This document shows, piece after piece, positions 1-10,212 of a stretch of DNA of 64,000 nt. The notes below the pieces were generated by a model, which was not told where the DNA came from, searched no databases, and saw nothing but the letters and a program-made list of their open reading frames with translations. A program made the translations under genes and the position numbers. How positions within the stretch are numbered: position 1 is the first letter of the stretch; each line of letters starts with the position of its first letter. This stretch comes from Kondoa malvinella (taxonomy: Eukaryota > Basidiomycota > Agaricostilbomycetes > Agaricostilbales > Kondoaceae), in contig BCIM01000010.1 of the NCBI GenBank assembly GCA_039545315.1, positions 322,441 to 386,440 of the forward strand. The letters run 5' to 3'.

Positions 1-12
1 GGGGGGGGGGGG
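1..12. repeat. Poly-G run at window start
   Basis: Twelve consecutive G residues open the window, followed by ordinary mixed sequence. It does not resemble a fungal telomere repeat such as TTAGGG. It may be a genuine homopolymer or a sequencing/assembly edge effect. Confidence 0.6.
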
Positions 13-115
13 ATGTATTGGGTGTCGGTCAAGTGTTGATAGATGATTCGGGTAATAGGTGCCTCGTGATCGAGATGTTGTGCTTGTATAACAGTTTAGG
101 TTAGGTCGAATCGAG

Positions 116-164
116 CTTGCCCGTTCAACGCCTGCGCTTGCCCGTTCAACGCCTGCGCTTGCCC
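116..164. repeat. 21-bp tandem duplication over RRP3 stop codon
   Basis: Two perfect 21-bp copies (116-136 and 137-157), followed by seven bases of a third, overlap the 3' end of the RRP3 gene. The unit contains the last arginine codons and the TGA stop in minus-strand orientation. The duplication therefore places a second copy of the gene's end just beyond the stop that is used (146-148). Confidence 0.85.
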
Positions 165-1809
165 TTCTTCTTGCTCGGCAGATCCACAACCACTTCTTCT
201 TCCCTATCACCTCCCTCATCATCTCTCCCTCTCTTTCTATTGAACTTCTTCTTGCTGTCCCCGCCCAACCCTTTCTCCCTGATCTCCTTGACTGCCTCTC
301 TTTGCGCCTCAGCCACCCTTTCGCCCAACAGTGCCACAGCAGACTTGTCATGCGGGAACTCATCCATCTTCTTCCCTATCACTCCTTCTATCCTCTGAAG
401 CAATTCCACGTCGTACTGCGTGACCAGTGTAATACTCTTGCCTGCTCTTCCAGCACGCGCTGTTCTACCAACTCGATGGATGTAGTCCTTGCTATGCGTC
501 GGTATATCGAAATTAATGACAAAGTCCACAGCGGGAATATCGAGACCTCGAGAAGCGACATCGGTAGCGACCATAATTGTCCTTCCGCCCGACTTGAACT
601 TGTTGAGAGCGCCTAGACGATTGGATTGGGTGAGCTGGCCATGTAGAGGTATAGCAGAGAATCCTAGTAGGCGGAGGACAATGGCTATTCTGTGCGTATC
701 GTGTACCGTGCGAACGAAGATGATACAGCTATGGCCAGATAGCTCGTTGATGAGGTAGACGAGGAAAGCATCTTTTTGAACGAAGGGAAAGAAGAGGTAG
801 TACTGTAGTAAAGAATCGACTGTCGAGTACTTTGACGAGACTTCCACCTTGACTGGGTTGCTAAGCGATGCACGCTGGAGTTTCGCTACTTTGGTTGTCA
901 TTGTTGCAGAGAAGAGGAAAGTACGACGCTCTCGCGGGATGACCTTGAGGATCTTGTCGATGACGGGCCCAAAGTCCATATCAAGCAGACGATCGGCTTC
1001 GTCCATTACCTGTCAAACGGAAAGAGCACCGTGAACACATGGTTAAGCGAAGCGCTGTCTCTACTGACCAAATACTTGAGAGACTTCAAGCTGAAACCTT
1101 TGGTGTTATGCAAATGATCTTCCAGCCGACCGGGTGTGCAGATGAGGATGTGCGGGCGTTTTGAAAGAGCGATGGATTGCGACATCATATCCATGCCACC
1201 AACAATGACTGCGCATCGGACGCCAATGGTCGAGCCGAGAGCGGTGAATTGCTCTGATATCTGGTAGGCCAATTCTCTGTTGTCCAAAGTCAGCACGGAC
1301 TCGCTCAACCACATGAAAGATCACCTCGTAGGAGCTAATACACACGCGAACAGAGGTTGCGGATTCTCCCAAAGAGCCTGAATGATGGGCAGAGCGAAAG
1401 CAGCAGTTTTGCCCGACCCAGTCTGAGCGAGCCCAATGATGTCGCGATCTTGCAGAGCATAAGGAATAGACTGCGCTTGAATTTCTGTAGGTTTCTTAAA
1501 GCCCAGCTGCTCGCATGCTTGACATAGTGGCTCGATCACGCCCAGCGACTTGAAAGTTTGCTCTTCTGGCTCTGCCTGCTCTACTTCGGCCTCTGAGGGT
1601 GCTTCTGACTCGACAGCAGCTTCATCTTGGACTTGAGCAGATTCAAGAAGCTCTGTCGTTTGCTCATCTGCAGACTCGACACTTTCTTCGTCTTCGCTTG
1701 CAGATTTTGCCAACACGGCAGGAATATCTTTTGCAACAGGGAGCTTGGATGTAGAGGCGACTGGTGTGTCCTTGGCCTTTTTGGCAGTCTTCTCAGTGAG
1801 TTTCGCCAT
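146..1809 (-). CDS. RRP3: DEAD-box rRNA-processing RNA helicase RRP3 (DDX47)
   Basis: ATP-dependent RNA helicase of the nucleolar Rrp3/DDX47 group, which helps mature 18S rRNA in the small-subunit processome. Three exons are separated by introns near 1276-1326 and 1007-1072. An acidic N-terminus of about 85 residues leads into the Q-motif region. The helicase motifs then follow in order: AQTGSGKT (motif I), PTRELA (Ia, split by the first intron), GG, TPGR, DEAD (start of exon 3), SAT (III), and in the second RecA lobe ARGLD and HRVGRTAR. The C-terminus is lysine/arginine rich (KKKGKRRR), as expected for a nucleolar protein. The ATG at 1807-1809 gives the usual length for the family. A tandem duplication overlaps the stop codon. 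The assignment within the DEAD-box family rests on overall sequence resemblance. Confidence 0.93.
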
Positions 1810-1921
1810 GGTATATGATCGTTTGCAGAAAACGGACCAACAACTCTTGCCATGAGCAAAATATCGAGCATCACGTAATGTCAGGCAGTTGCAAATGCGC
1901 TGTTATTCTACAGACTATAGA

Positions 1922-4787
1922 CTACGGTGTATGTACATGCCGTTTGCTTGCATCACCAACGCTCGTCCGCTTCTCTTCTTCGAGCTCAATGCACCGACTT
2001 CGAGCTCGCAAGTATTCTTTCCTTAGGACATCGTACGAAACCGTAGGCTGACTGAGAGGTAGCTTCTTCTCATTGCCGTGGGAGCGTAACTTCTTGTTGA
2101 GCGTTTCGACCTGTCCTTCGAGATTCGCGACCTGTTCTGCTTGAGATCTGTGCGATAAAAGGGCACGATAATATCAGCTAAGCTGAGACCGCGGCGCCCT
2201 CGCGCACCTCAGTCGGGCACGTAGCTCATTGGCTTCACGCTCAGATGACTCTTCCAGCTGATTAGCTTTTCGTAGTGCACTCAACAGAGCATCCATCTGT
2301 GCTTCCTGCTCGTGATACTTGAGCAGGTCCTCGTCCCTGGTATCCATCAGTATAAAATGCTTGCGATACGGAAGCAGAACGCACCATTTGACCAAGTTCT
2401 GGCTCAATTTGTCGATCCAAGCTTCATAGTGACCTAACTTTGCAATCTTTGGTTTCTCATTCTCGATTTGCGCTTCCAAATCAAACACCCTATCATTCTG
2501 TTAGTTACCATCCAGACATGGATCATGTAGACGAACCTAGAACCAAGCCTCTCAAGCTCCTCTCCCTGTCTCCCAACAACAAGTTTCCCCTCTGCCAGAC
2601 TAGCTTTCACACTCTCTTTCTCAGAAGCCCAGCTTCTCTTTTCTTCTTTCAGATTTCGTAATCGCGTCTTGTATTCCGTCTCCCATCTAATATGCGCTCT
2701 TCGGGATAAAGCCATCTCTTCCCTAACTTTATCGAGCGCAGCTTGTTTCTCTGAAAGCTGGGCGCGGAGATGTTTGTTGAATTGAACCTGTACCGAGCAT
2801 AAGCAGATCTTCAAACAGCGTTGAAGGATACTTACAAGGGTCTGCCGCTCAGCCTCAAAACCACTCTCGAGCACTTTCTGCCTATGTAAAATACCCATGT
2901 GTTGGTGATGCTGCGTCTTGAGGTATTGCTCATAGTTCAGTTCGGCTCTAAGCAGCTCTATCTCTCGCTGCATCGAGCTTGGATTCTTGAATGTTTGAGC
3001 CTGAGCGAGGGATGAAGTCTCTTGCGAGAGAGCGTTGACTCTCTGTAGCACCGGATGAACCAAATCAGAGTGAGTACTGGATGGAGATGCAGAGCGTTCT
3101 GGTAGTTCATCGTGATGCGAGTAAGATGATTGTCTCGTCATCGGCCAATTAATGTTACCAGAACCAGAGCGGCGGCGATTAGCTTGAGGTATTGAAAGAG
3201 GTACTATATATTGTTTCTCGCAGTCATAGATCACTGCTGCCGCTTCTGATCGTGACCAGCGGGTTTTGAGATCTAATACTTCACGTTCCGGGGAAGATGA
3301 TATAAGTTGAGGTTGAAGAGCATGTAATTGAAGATAAGACTGTACAGCAAAGTGCCTACCTCAGCCTAATAGAAGCAATTGAAGCAGACATCGCACCTCT
3401 GAAAATAGCCCAACAGCCTTTAGGTCAAGCGTTGGCTCATCCCACTCTTTCGCAAAGGGTGCATTCCACTCGGAGCTCTTGAGGTACTCCACTGGTGCTT
3501 TCAAGAAGGCCAAAAAATTGCAAGGCAGCAATCCATAAAGGTAGGTAAAGACCTCTCTGACTAGAAGGACTTCTCTCTGCTCTTCTTGCGGAGTTGAAAA
3601 AGTGAAATTTACGTCTGCTTTCAGTTTCGGATCTCGATCGGCGTTGGGACTGGGGTCGACATCAGGCATATGGATTTGAGAGGCAGAGCGCGACATGGCT
3701 ATGAGTTTAGTATAGACCGCGAACAGAAGCGGTATATAGGGTCCAAGATGTGAAGGAATGCGAGGTAGGAGGATCAGAAGCGAGGCGACACCGAGTCTGC
3801 AGAACTCATCAATACAAATTGGACCGACCTGCTAGCAACTTACTGGACCAAATGTGCGTCTTGCTCGAGCAGTATACACAGCAATAGTTGATCGAATAGC
3901 TGAACAGGTAGAGTATGATGTGATAGGTTGGCATGTTTTCGGAGGAAGTGGGCCAGAAGCATGAGGAGCGCTGACCGATTTTGAGGCTGCGAAGGTAGAT
4001 TCGAGGCGAAATAGGCAAAGAAGGTCTGTTATGCATGCATCAGTGATAGTTTAGTATACCGAAGAGGATCTACCTTTGGTCGCATATGTCCAAGGGAGCA
4101 GAGCACATCCTGCATATCCCTAATCTCCTTCTCTTTCGTCTTTGCATCCTCTAGCTTTTGCGGCATAAGTGGCCTCACAGCAAGCGCAGCATACTCCGCT
4201 ATCAATCCGCTCTCAAACTTGCCGAGATCAGCTGCTGATCCACTATCGGGTTTCCCTTTGAAGCTCCAAGCCAAAATAGACTTTGCCGCTGCTAGACCCT
4301 CTCTACCCATAGTAAAGTGCATCCCTTCTCCAGTAGATGGTAAGAGTACTTTGCGCAACAGAGCGGGCCATAGGGTAGTAATCTGTTCCTTCTGGACTAG
4401 CTGACTTTCGTCCGCTGTCGTGTCGTCTGACGCATGGACAGTACACAGGCGCTCGAGCACAATCAACCAGGCGCTTATTCGACCGGGTCTGCGTAGTTTC
4501 GAGGGAGTCTTTGGCAGAGCGATGGAGGTTTCAATGAGCAGGTCAACAAGCTTCTGATGTTCGACAAAGACTTCCTTTGCTGATGCCTGAGCATCTTTGG
4601 AAGCGCTGGCTGTTGTTGAGCGGGACAGAGAGGCATCTTTTGAAGCAGACAGGTATTGTTCGACGAGGTCTAGCAAGCTTGCAGGGGGAGATAAGGACGG
4701 GAAGGTTGAAGGTGAATCTGCAGCAAAGATTGTCTTGAGCTGCCTTGTCAAGTCTTTACGTAGGTTGGGTATCAAAGAGCTACTCAT
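1922..4787 (-). CDS. TSC1: Hamartin (TSC1) homolog, TOR-pathway regulator
   Basis: Hamartin is the scaffold of the TSC1-TSC2 complex, which restrains Rheb and TORC1. I spliced it from about ten exons. The N-terminal helical-repeat half contains the hallmark strings PRIPSHLGPYIP, FAVYTKL and REVFTYLYGLLPCNFLAFLK, as in the Pfam hamartin family. A low-complexity linker follows. The C-terminal half is a long coiled coil (QFNKHLRAQLSEKQ..., EMALSRRAHIRWE..., LEAQIENEKPK, and a last exon ending at 1922). Start ATG is 4785-4787. The length, roughly 750 residues, is in the fungal range. Introns are about 45-60 nt and exon 3' ends near 4023, 3841, 3405, 2838, 2533 and 2385 were inferred from splice sites. 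TSC1 is absent from budding yeast but present in fission yeast and many basidiomycetes, so its presence suggests an intact TSC branch here. I am confident of the family and less sure of every exon edge. Confidence 0.85.
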
Positions 4788-4976
4788 AGCAGCGGGTATT
4801 CGCCTGATCTAGGTGGGGTATATCGTCGTTTAAGTTGTGTCTCTCGAAGGCAAGCGATTGCATATAATGTTCTATCAGCCCAGCAATTCCAGCTGACAAG
4901 CACCTCCCTGCACTTCTTTGGCTATCCGAGGCCAGGAGCACGAGACTCAGAGGGACTGATACCACTGCAACACTGC

Positions 4977-5563
4977 CTAATCTACCATGGTGACCCATTG
5001 CTTCTGAGCCTGATCGTAGTATGCCGTCAGCACCCAATCTGCATGCTTGACCAGCACGGTTTCTTGCAGGTCAAGTAGATCCAAGCCCGCCCACCGTTCA
5101 CATCTCACCCATGAATTCTCCCACCGACGGTGACGGTCTGAAGCATCCTGCTCATTGACGACACCCAGCACTAGATACTCCGGAGCCTTCCCAGGGGACT
5201 GATGGACCTTGAATCGATGGGAGGTCAGATCGAAGGCATCTTTGACGATTATAACTACGACTCGAGTCAAAGCTTGATAGTATAAATAGAGAGGAATGAC
5301 TTACTATCCCCATCCTTGGGAACCTGCCCAACCTGATTGGCTCGCTGAAGGCCAGCTGTATGAGCGCGCGGAAGATGGCCAGGAAATTGAACCTGTAGGT
5401 GGGGAGAAATCAGCATGAGAGGCAAACAAGGGTAGGTGAGTACAGACCCGAGTCTGTTCAGCAAAGTTAGGCGAAGCAGGGTAAGCGGTGCCATTCCAGC
5501 CGTTGAAGCAGAACTAGAGCCAGGCCATTGCCTGTGCTGCTGCTGTTTCTGCGGATTGGGCAT
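4977..5563 (-). CDS. Uncharacterised protein, about 165 residues
   Basis: I do not recognise this gene. The model starts at ATG 5561-5563 (MPNPQKQQQ), has an intron of about 54 nt ending near 5394, and a probable very short intron (about 32 nt) near 5273-5304 that restores the main frame. The long last exon is coherent, with IIVKDAFDLTSHRFKVHQ, a segment rich in W/R (RRWENSWVRCERW) and the end KQWVTMVD. One weakly hydrophobic stretch (LTRVVVIIV) could be a beta strand or membrane segment. It lies 189 bp upstream of TSC1 on the same strand and diverges from the MoCF-domain gene. Whether it is one protein or has another 5' exon cannot be decided from sequence alone. Confidence 0.45.
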
Positions 5564-6145
5564 GATGCTAAGGCTGACAAGAGGGAATGCAAGCAGAGGT
5601 GGGAAAATAGTTGGAAGAGGAGAAGAGAGGCTCAAAGTTACCTTTTATACATCGAACAAAGGATCTTCAGATTCTCTGTCCGCAGTCCAAAAGCCACCAA
5701 AGAAACAGGCAATGCAACAGCACGGAAACCGAGCTGATCCCCACGTCAGATGCCCTTGCAGCACTTTCATGGCATAAACTGCCTTGTCAAAGTCGGGAGA
5801 AGAGCCTCCTAGCTCGGGGAGATACAGGCTAAGGGCGGCAAGGGGAGGCGAACGTCTCAACAGTGACAGCTCTGCTAAGCTCAGGCCAGTCACAGACGAA
5901 CTACCAGGACGCAGAAGAATGGACTGAGCAACATTTCCGGTTGCAGAGCGAGAAACGGAGACGTGCGAACAGGCAGACAGCGCGAGATGGAAATGCTGGA
6001 CACGCTTCATGCAGCAGCAGACAACTCACGAGTAAGAATGCAGGTAGGTATCGGAGTAGGCAGACTCAGACTAGCACACGAAAGTCGCTCTCCAACCTCT
6101 GTTCGCTTATTTCTCACTTCCTGCTCCACCGGCGACTCGCAGTTT
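5564..6145. promoter_or_regulatory. Divergent intergenic region (about 580 bp)
   Basis: This gap lies between the minus-strand unknown gene and the plus-strand MoCF-domain gene and must carry both promoters. Open frames cross it (for example minus 5645-6010), but none shows a family signature. No clear TATA box or binding site stands out. Confidence 0.4.
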
Positions 6146-7875
6146 ATGCGCCTGCTGCTCAAACGATTTCCAATTCAAAGCATACGCCAATTCAGCATGA
6201 GCTCACCTGACCTTGGCCCAGCGCCTACTTTCGAGGTGAGCCCGATCAAAGATAAACCGATGGTCAAGACTGCTGCGTGGTCAGTTTGCTGTCTACTCGT
6301 GTGCGTGAGAGCTAATATCGGGGACACAGTCTCATCATTGGAGGTGAGAGCTTGACATGACGTGCGGTAATCGGTAATTGATCGGCGGATAGACGAGGTG
6401 CTTAATGGCAAGACCAAAGGTATGCTGCGCTGCTGTAGGCGATGAACATTTGTCTCATGAGACTGCGCAGACTCCAATAGCAACTTTATGGTATGTCATA
6501 CCTGTTCGTCCAATCGTCCTGGAGACCGACATGCCAGCACAGGCGAAGAAACTCTTTGATCTAGGCATCACGCTCAAGAAGATTGAAGTAATATCAGACG
6601 ATGAGGTACGTCCTACATTGTCCAGCTCGATCAGGCTTACTCTAGAGCAGGACGAGATTGTCGAAGCCGCTCGAAGGATGGTACAGCAATACGATATGGT
6701 CATTAGTAGTGGAGGCAGTACGTCTCTCAGCTAAATACTTTCCTTGACTTACTCTCTGCAGTTGGTCCGACACACGAGTAAGTTGATGATCTCCGCAAAA
6801 AGCAGCAAGCTAAACCAAGCAGCGATATTACCTACCAATCACTTGCGAAAGCTTTCGACCCGGAAGGCAAACTTGTCTACGACGACGAGACTCTCGTATG
6901 TGAATTTCATTGCTCACATCCCTGATGTGGCTCAGACAGGACATATAGAACCGGATGGACAAATCTATCAAACATCGCTACGCTGCTGATCCGAGCATGC
7001 AGAAACAGAGTGATGAAGCCATGCTAGCGAGGAAAAGGATGGCTCTGTGTTCGTGGCATACTTGAGATTTCAGTCTTTGCCTGATTACTTGGTTTGCTGT
7101 GGTCAGTCCCAGAGAAGGGAAGTGAAGTCATCTTTGTCAAGGAGGATTTCTGGGTACCAGGTTAGTACACTGGCCGATCTTGAGATGGTCTCTGACAACG
7201 CTGTTCAGTTGTGCGACTTCAAGCAAGTGTCTCACCCAAAGCTCGCTTACGTGTGCTGAGTGATCAATAGCGAAAGCTCTGCATATTACCAGGCATCCCT
7301 CGAGTATGTGTCCTGAGCTGGTCTGGCGGCCGTTGTGCTGATTCCAAATGACAGCTGTTCGAAGGACTGTTTGAATCCTACTTGAACTACATCGAGCTTC
7401 CACCTGCTGAAGACCGACCTTTCAGGGTACTCATACATACCGCGTGCGTCCGATTTATGATGCTCTGCTGAACGATCTAAACATGGTTGCTATGTACAGG
7501 ATGCCTGAAGTGGGTTTCATCTCAAATGATCCGATGTTGTGCTGATTGATTGGGACAGTCGAATATAGCTCCTTTCTTGACAAAATTGTCACAGCGCGTC
7601 AAGGCTGAAGATATGGTGCGTTCGGGCATCCAGATAATTCACTTTGCTGATAGTCCTTTAGCGAGTTGGCAGTTACCCCAAGGTCTGCCTCTCTCCCCCT
7701 CGTTGCGATCATGTGCTGACTCTTCCAGCAGATGCATCAAGGCGTAGATGTATCGCTCATCGGCTACAAGAAGGAACGACTCGAGGAAGTAGCTCAAGAA
7801 GTCGCTCAAGAGCTCAATGGAGAAGTGCAAGGTGTGATCCGAGTAGGCGAGCAAACTCCGCAAGCGAAACAATAG
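6146..7875 (+). CDS. MoCF/CinA-type molybdopterin-binding domain protein
   Basis: The protein has a MoaB/Mog/CinA-like domain, the fold that binds molybdopterin or nucleotide-like substrates and also occurs in FAD synthases. The signature is clear after splicing: LIIGDEVLNGKTKDSNSNFMAKKLFDLGI, followed by [29 protein letters not shown] and later VKEDFWVP. The gene has many exons, including one of 14 nt (6330-6343) and one of 20 nt (6471-6490) inside the signature motif. ATG 6146 opens an arginine/hydrophobic leader (MRLLLKRFPIQSIRQFS) that looks like a mitochondrial targeting sequence; a second ATG follows at MSSPDLG. The C-terminal third (GVDVSLIGYKKERLEE, end QAKQ) resembles the extra domain of eukaryotic homologs. 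No substrate can be assigned. The stop codon is 7873-7875, only 52 bp before MDJ1. Confidence 0.8.
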
Positions 7876-7927
7876 CTGTAGTATTGCATGACTGTAACAA
7901 ATTGACCGATCACATTTTTTTTCGAGA

Positions 7928-9860
7928 ATGATTCCTTCCCAGGTTGACGACCAGACAGACTATTGGATGCCGCCTCGAGCTCAATTGCTGTGTCGCTGTA
8001 GACCTCAGAAGAGCGTAGCCAGCTTTGCGCCTGCTGCTCAGGCTAGGACGTTCGCTACACCTTCTGCTGGCGAATCAAGCAAACGGCATAAACGCCACGA
8101 CTTTCAGCAGCAGCAGGTCCGTTGAGCGAGCTGCTGTAATGTGATATATACTGAAGGTGCTGCGTTGACACAGAGATCGTTTCATGCAAGTTCGAGAAGT
8201 CTGGCGACACCTCGAGATCCGTATGGTACTTTAGGCATTTCTAAAGATGCCTCTACTTCTGATATCAAGAAAGCTTACTACAAGGTACGCCCTTGTCCTG
8301 TGTGTGCTAGTTCTCAGCTTAGCCATACCGGGGAAGCACAGCTAGCGAAGCAATACCATCCAGATACGAAAACTGGCCGAGAGCATAAGGAGCGTTTTGT
8401 AGAGATCCAGAACGCCTATGATGTGAGCAACATTTTCTTTGCACTCTTGACGTGCTGATAGAGCATGGCTGCACACAGATCTTGGGCGATGAAACGAAAC
8501 GACAAGCATTTGATCGCTATGGTCCAGCAGCTGCAGACCCCAACTTTGATGCGGAAGCACACGCTAGAGCATCAGCGGGTGGCTTTGGCGATTTCTTCGG
8601 CGGCGGTGGAAGAGCTTCTCAATCTCAGTCTGACATCTTCGATTCTCTCTTCAATGCGTTCGGCGGTGGTGGACAACGACAACGAGGGCCTGTCACTACA
8701 CCAGGGGAAGATATCGCGGCTTCTGTGACTGTTACATTCTCTGAAGCGGCAAAAGGCACAACGAGAAAAGTACCTGTCAATCGAGTGGTGCAGCATGCGC
8801 AATGTAATGGATCGGGCTTAAAGCCTGGCATGACACGAACGACCTGTCCGACATGTAGAGGAAGTGGGCAAATAGCGTATCAGGTCCAAGGAGGATTCAA
8901 TATCGCTGCTACATGCACAACCTGTCGAGGTAGTGGAACGACAACACCGAAAGAAGCGCTTTGTACTGGATGTGGTGGTGAGGGAAAAGTGAGGGAGAGG
9001 ACAACAGTGGATGTGAACATCACTGCTGGTGTTGAAGATGGCATGCGAGTGGTATTAACAGGCAAAGGAGATGCACCACTCGAAGGCAAAGGTCCACCTG
9101 GAGATCTGTTCGTCAAGGTTCAAGTCATTCCTAGCAAAGTTTTCAGAAGACAAGGTGCAAACATATATCTCGACAAAGCGATTCCTTTCTATACTGCCAT
9201 GACTGGAGGAAAAGTCAAGGTACCGACATTGGATCAGGATGTGGATGTTCGCGTACCTGGAGGATCACAGCCGGGCGATAGCATCGTATTGAAAGGTGCT
9301 GGTATGCCGCGAGTGACACCGGGCAGTAGAGGGACAAAGGGAGATCTGACCGTCAAATTCAATGTGACTTTGCCCAAGTAGGTGAAGCCCGCCCGATGAC
9401 GATTTAATGGCTGACATAGCCTCTTTTCAACTATAGATCGCTATCAGCAAATCAGAAAGCGCTTCTTGATCTTCTGATAGATGACATAGAGGGTCGCAAG
9501 CCGACCTACTCAAGTGCAATCCAGGAAGAAGAATCTCCGACAGCATCGACATCTACAGATCCAACAAGTCCGCCGGAGGCAGAGCCAAGCTCACCAGAAG
9601 CGCCAGCTGCCGAGCCAGCCGCAGAAAGTGCGCGAGCGACAGATTCTGAAAAGCCAAAGGGTAAGCGTCCCTTCCTAGTCCTTTCTTCCCGCCTTGCTTT
9701 CCCTTTTGTCTCGTGAATTTGCTCTCATGCTGTCTCCTTGCTGTCTGCAGATCCGCCGATCAACAGACAGCAGGAACAGCAGGAACAGCAGGAGCCAACT
9801 CAGCCAAGCTCCCTGTTGGGCGTCGCTTGGTCCGGTCTCAAGAACATCTTTGGGCGTTGA
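7928..9860 (+). CDS. MDJ1: Mitochondrial DnaJ co-chaperone Mdj1-type
   Basis: Type I DnaJ protein, probably the mitochondrial matrix partner of Hsp70 (Ssc1). The order is a presequence rich in R, S and A, ending near FHASSRSLA; a J domain (DPYGTLGISKDAS, KKAYYKLAKQYHPDT, with the HPD motif); a Gly/Phe-rich region (GGFGDFFGGGG); a zinc-finger domain with four CxxCxGxG-type repeats; the substrate-binding region; and a variable acidic/glutamine-rich tail. Exons break at 8117, 8286, 8422, 9376 and 9660. The first zinc repeat reads HAQCNGSG, so its first cysteine is replaced by histidine. The other three are intact (CPTCRGSG, CTTCRGSG, CTGCGGEG). The protein ends VAWSGLKNIFGR. ATG 7928 is chosen because it supplies the whole targeting sequence. 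Confidence 0.9.
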
Positions 9861-10212
9861 GAGAATATCAGACTGATGGTGTATTCATTCGTATTAGATG
9901 AGGTATCGGAAGAAAAGAAGGTGTAGATGAGCATGGGCCTAGAAGTGAACGATAGAATGTAATAAATTAGCCAACCCTGCATTTGCACACCTCTTACATC
10001 AACAGTACTTCCGAATGTCCTTCGATTAGGTGAATCCCACGCAGTCTTTCCTGCTCAGACTCGAACCTTGCTTTGACCCCGGAAACTCTACTAAATCTCT
10101 ATCATCAGTTCAGGTAGCAGCGGCGGTAAGGAAAGCTTACCGTGCACACCTCACCACCTTGAGACGGTTATCGCTTGTTGAGCGCGGAATAGTCAAACTG
10201 GAAAATAGCAGT
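9861..10212. other. Convergent 3' intergenic gap (352 bp)
   Basis: This gap holds the 3' flanks of MDJ1 (plus) and BTN1 (minus). I see no gene. A GGTTCGAGTC-like string on the minus strand near 10058-10068 was tested as a tRNA T-arm and has no stem. Confidence 0.5.

Noticed and set aside
1..12. Poly-G as a possible telomere end
   Set aside because: There is no repeat unit and genic sequence begins within 150 bp; more likely a homopolymer or a contig-edge artefact.
5645..6010. Minus-strand open frame of 121 codons with an ATG
   Set aside because: No domain, low-complexity composition, and it sits in the divergent promoter region between two better-supported genes.
10040..10080. GGTTCGAGTC-like tRNA T-loop on the minus strand
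   Set aside because: The flanking bases do not form a T-stem and no acceptor or D-arm can be built, so it is not a tRNA.
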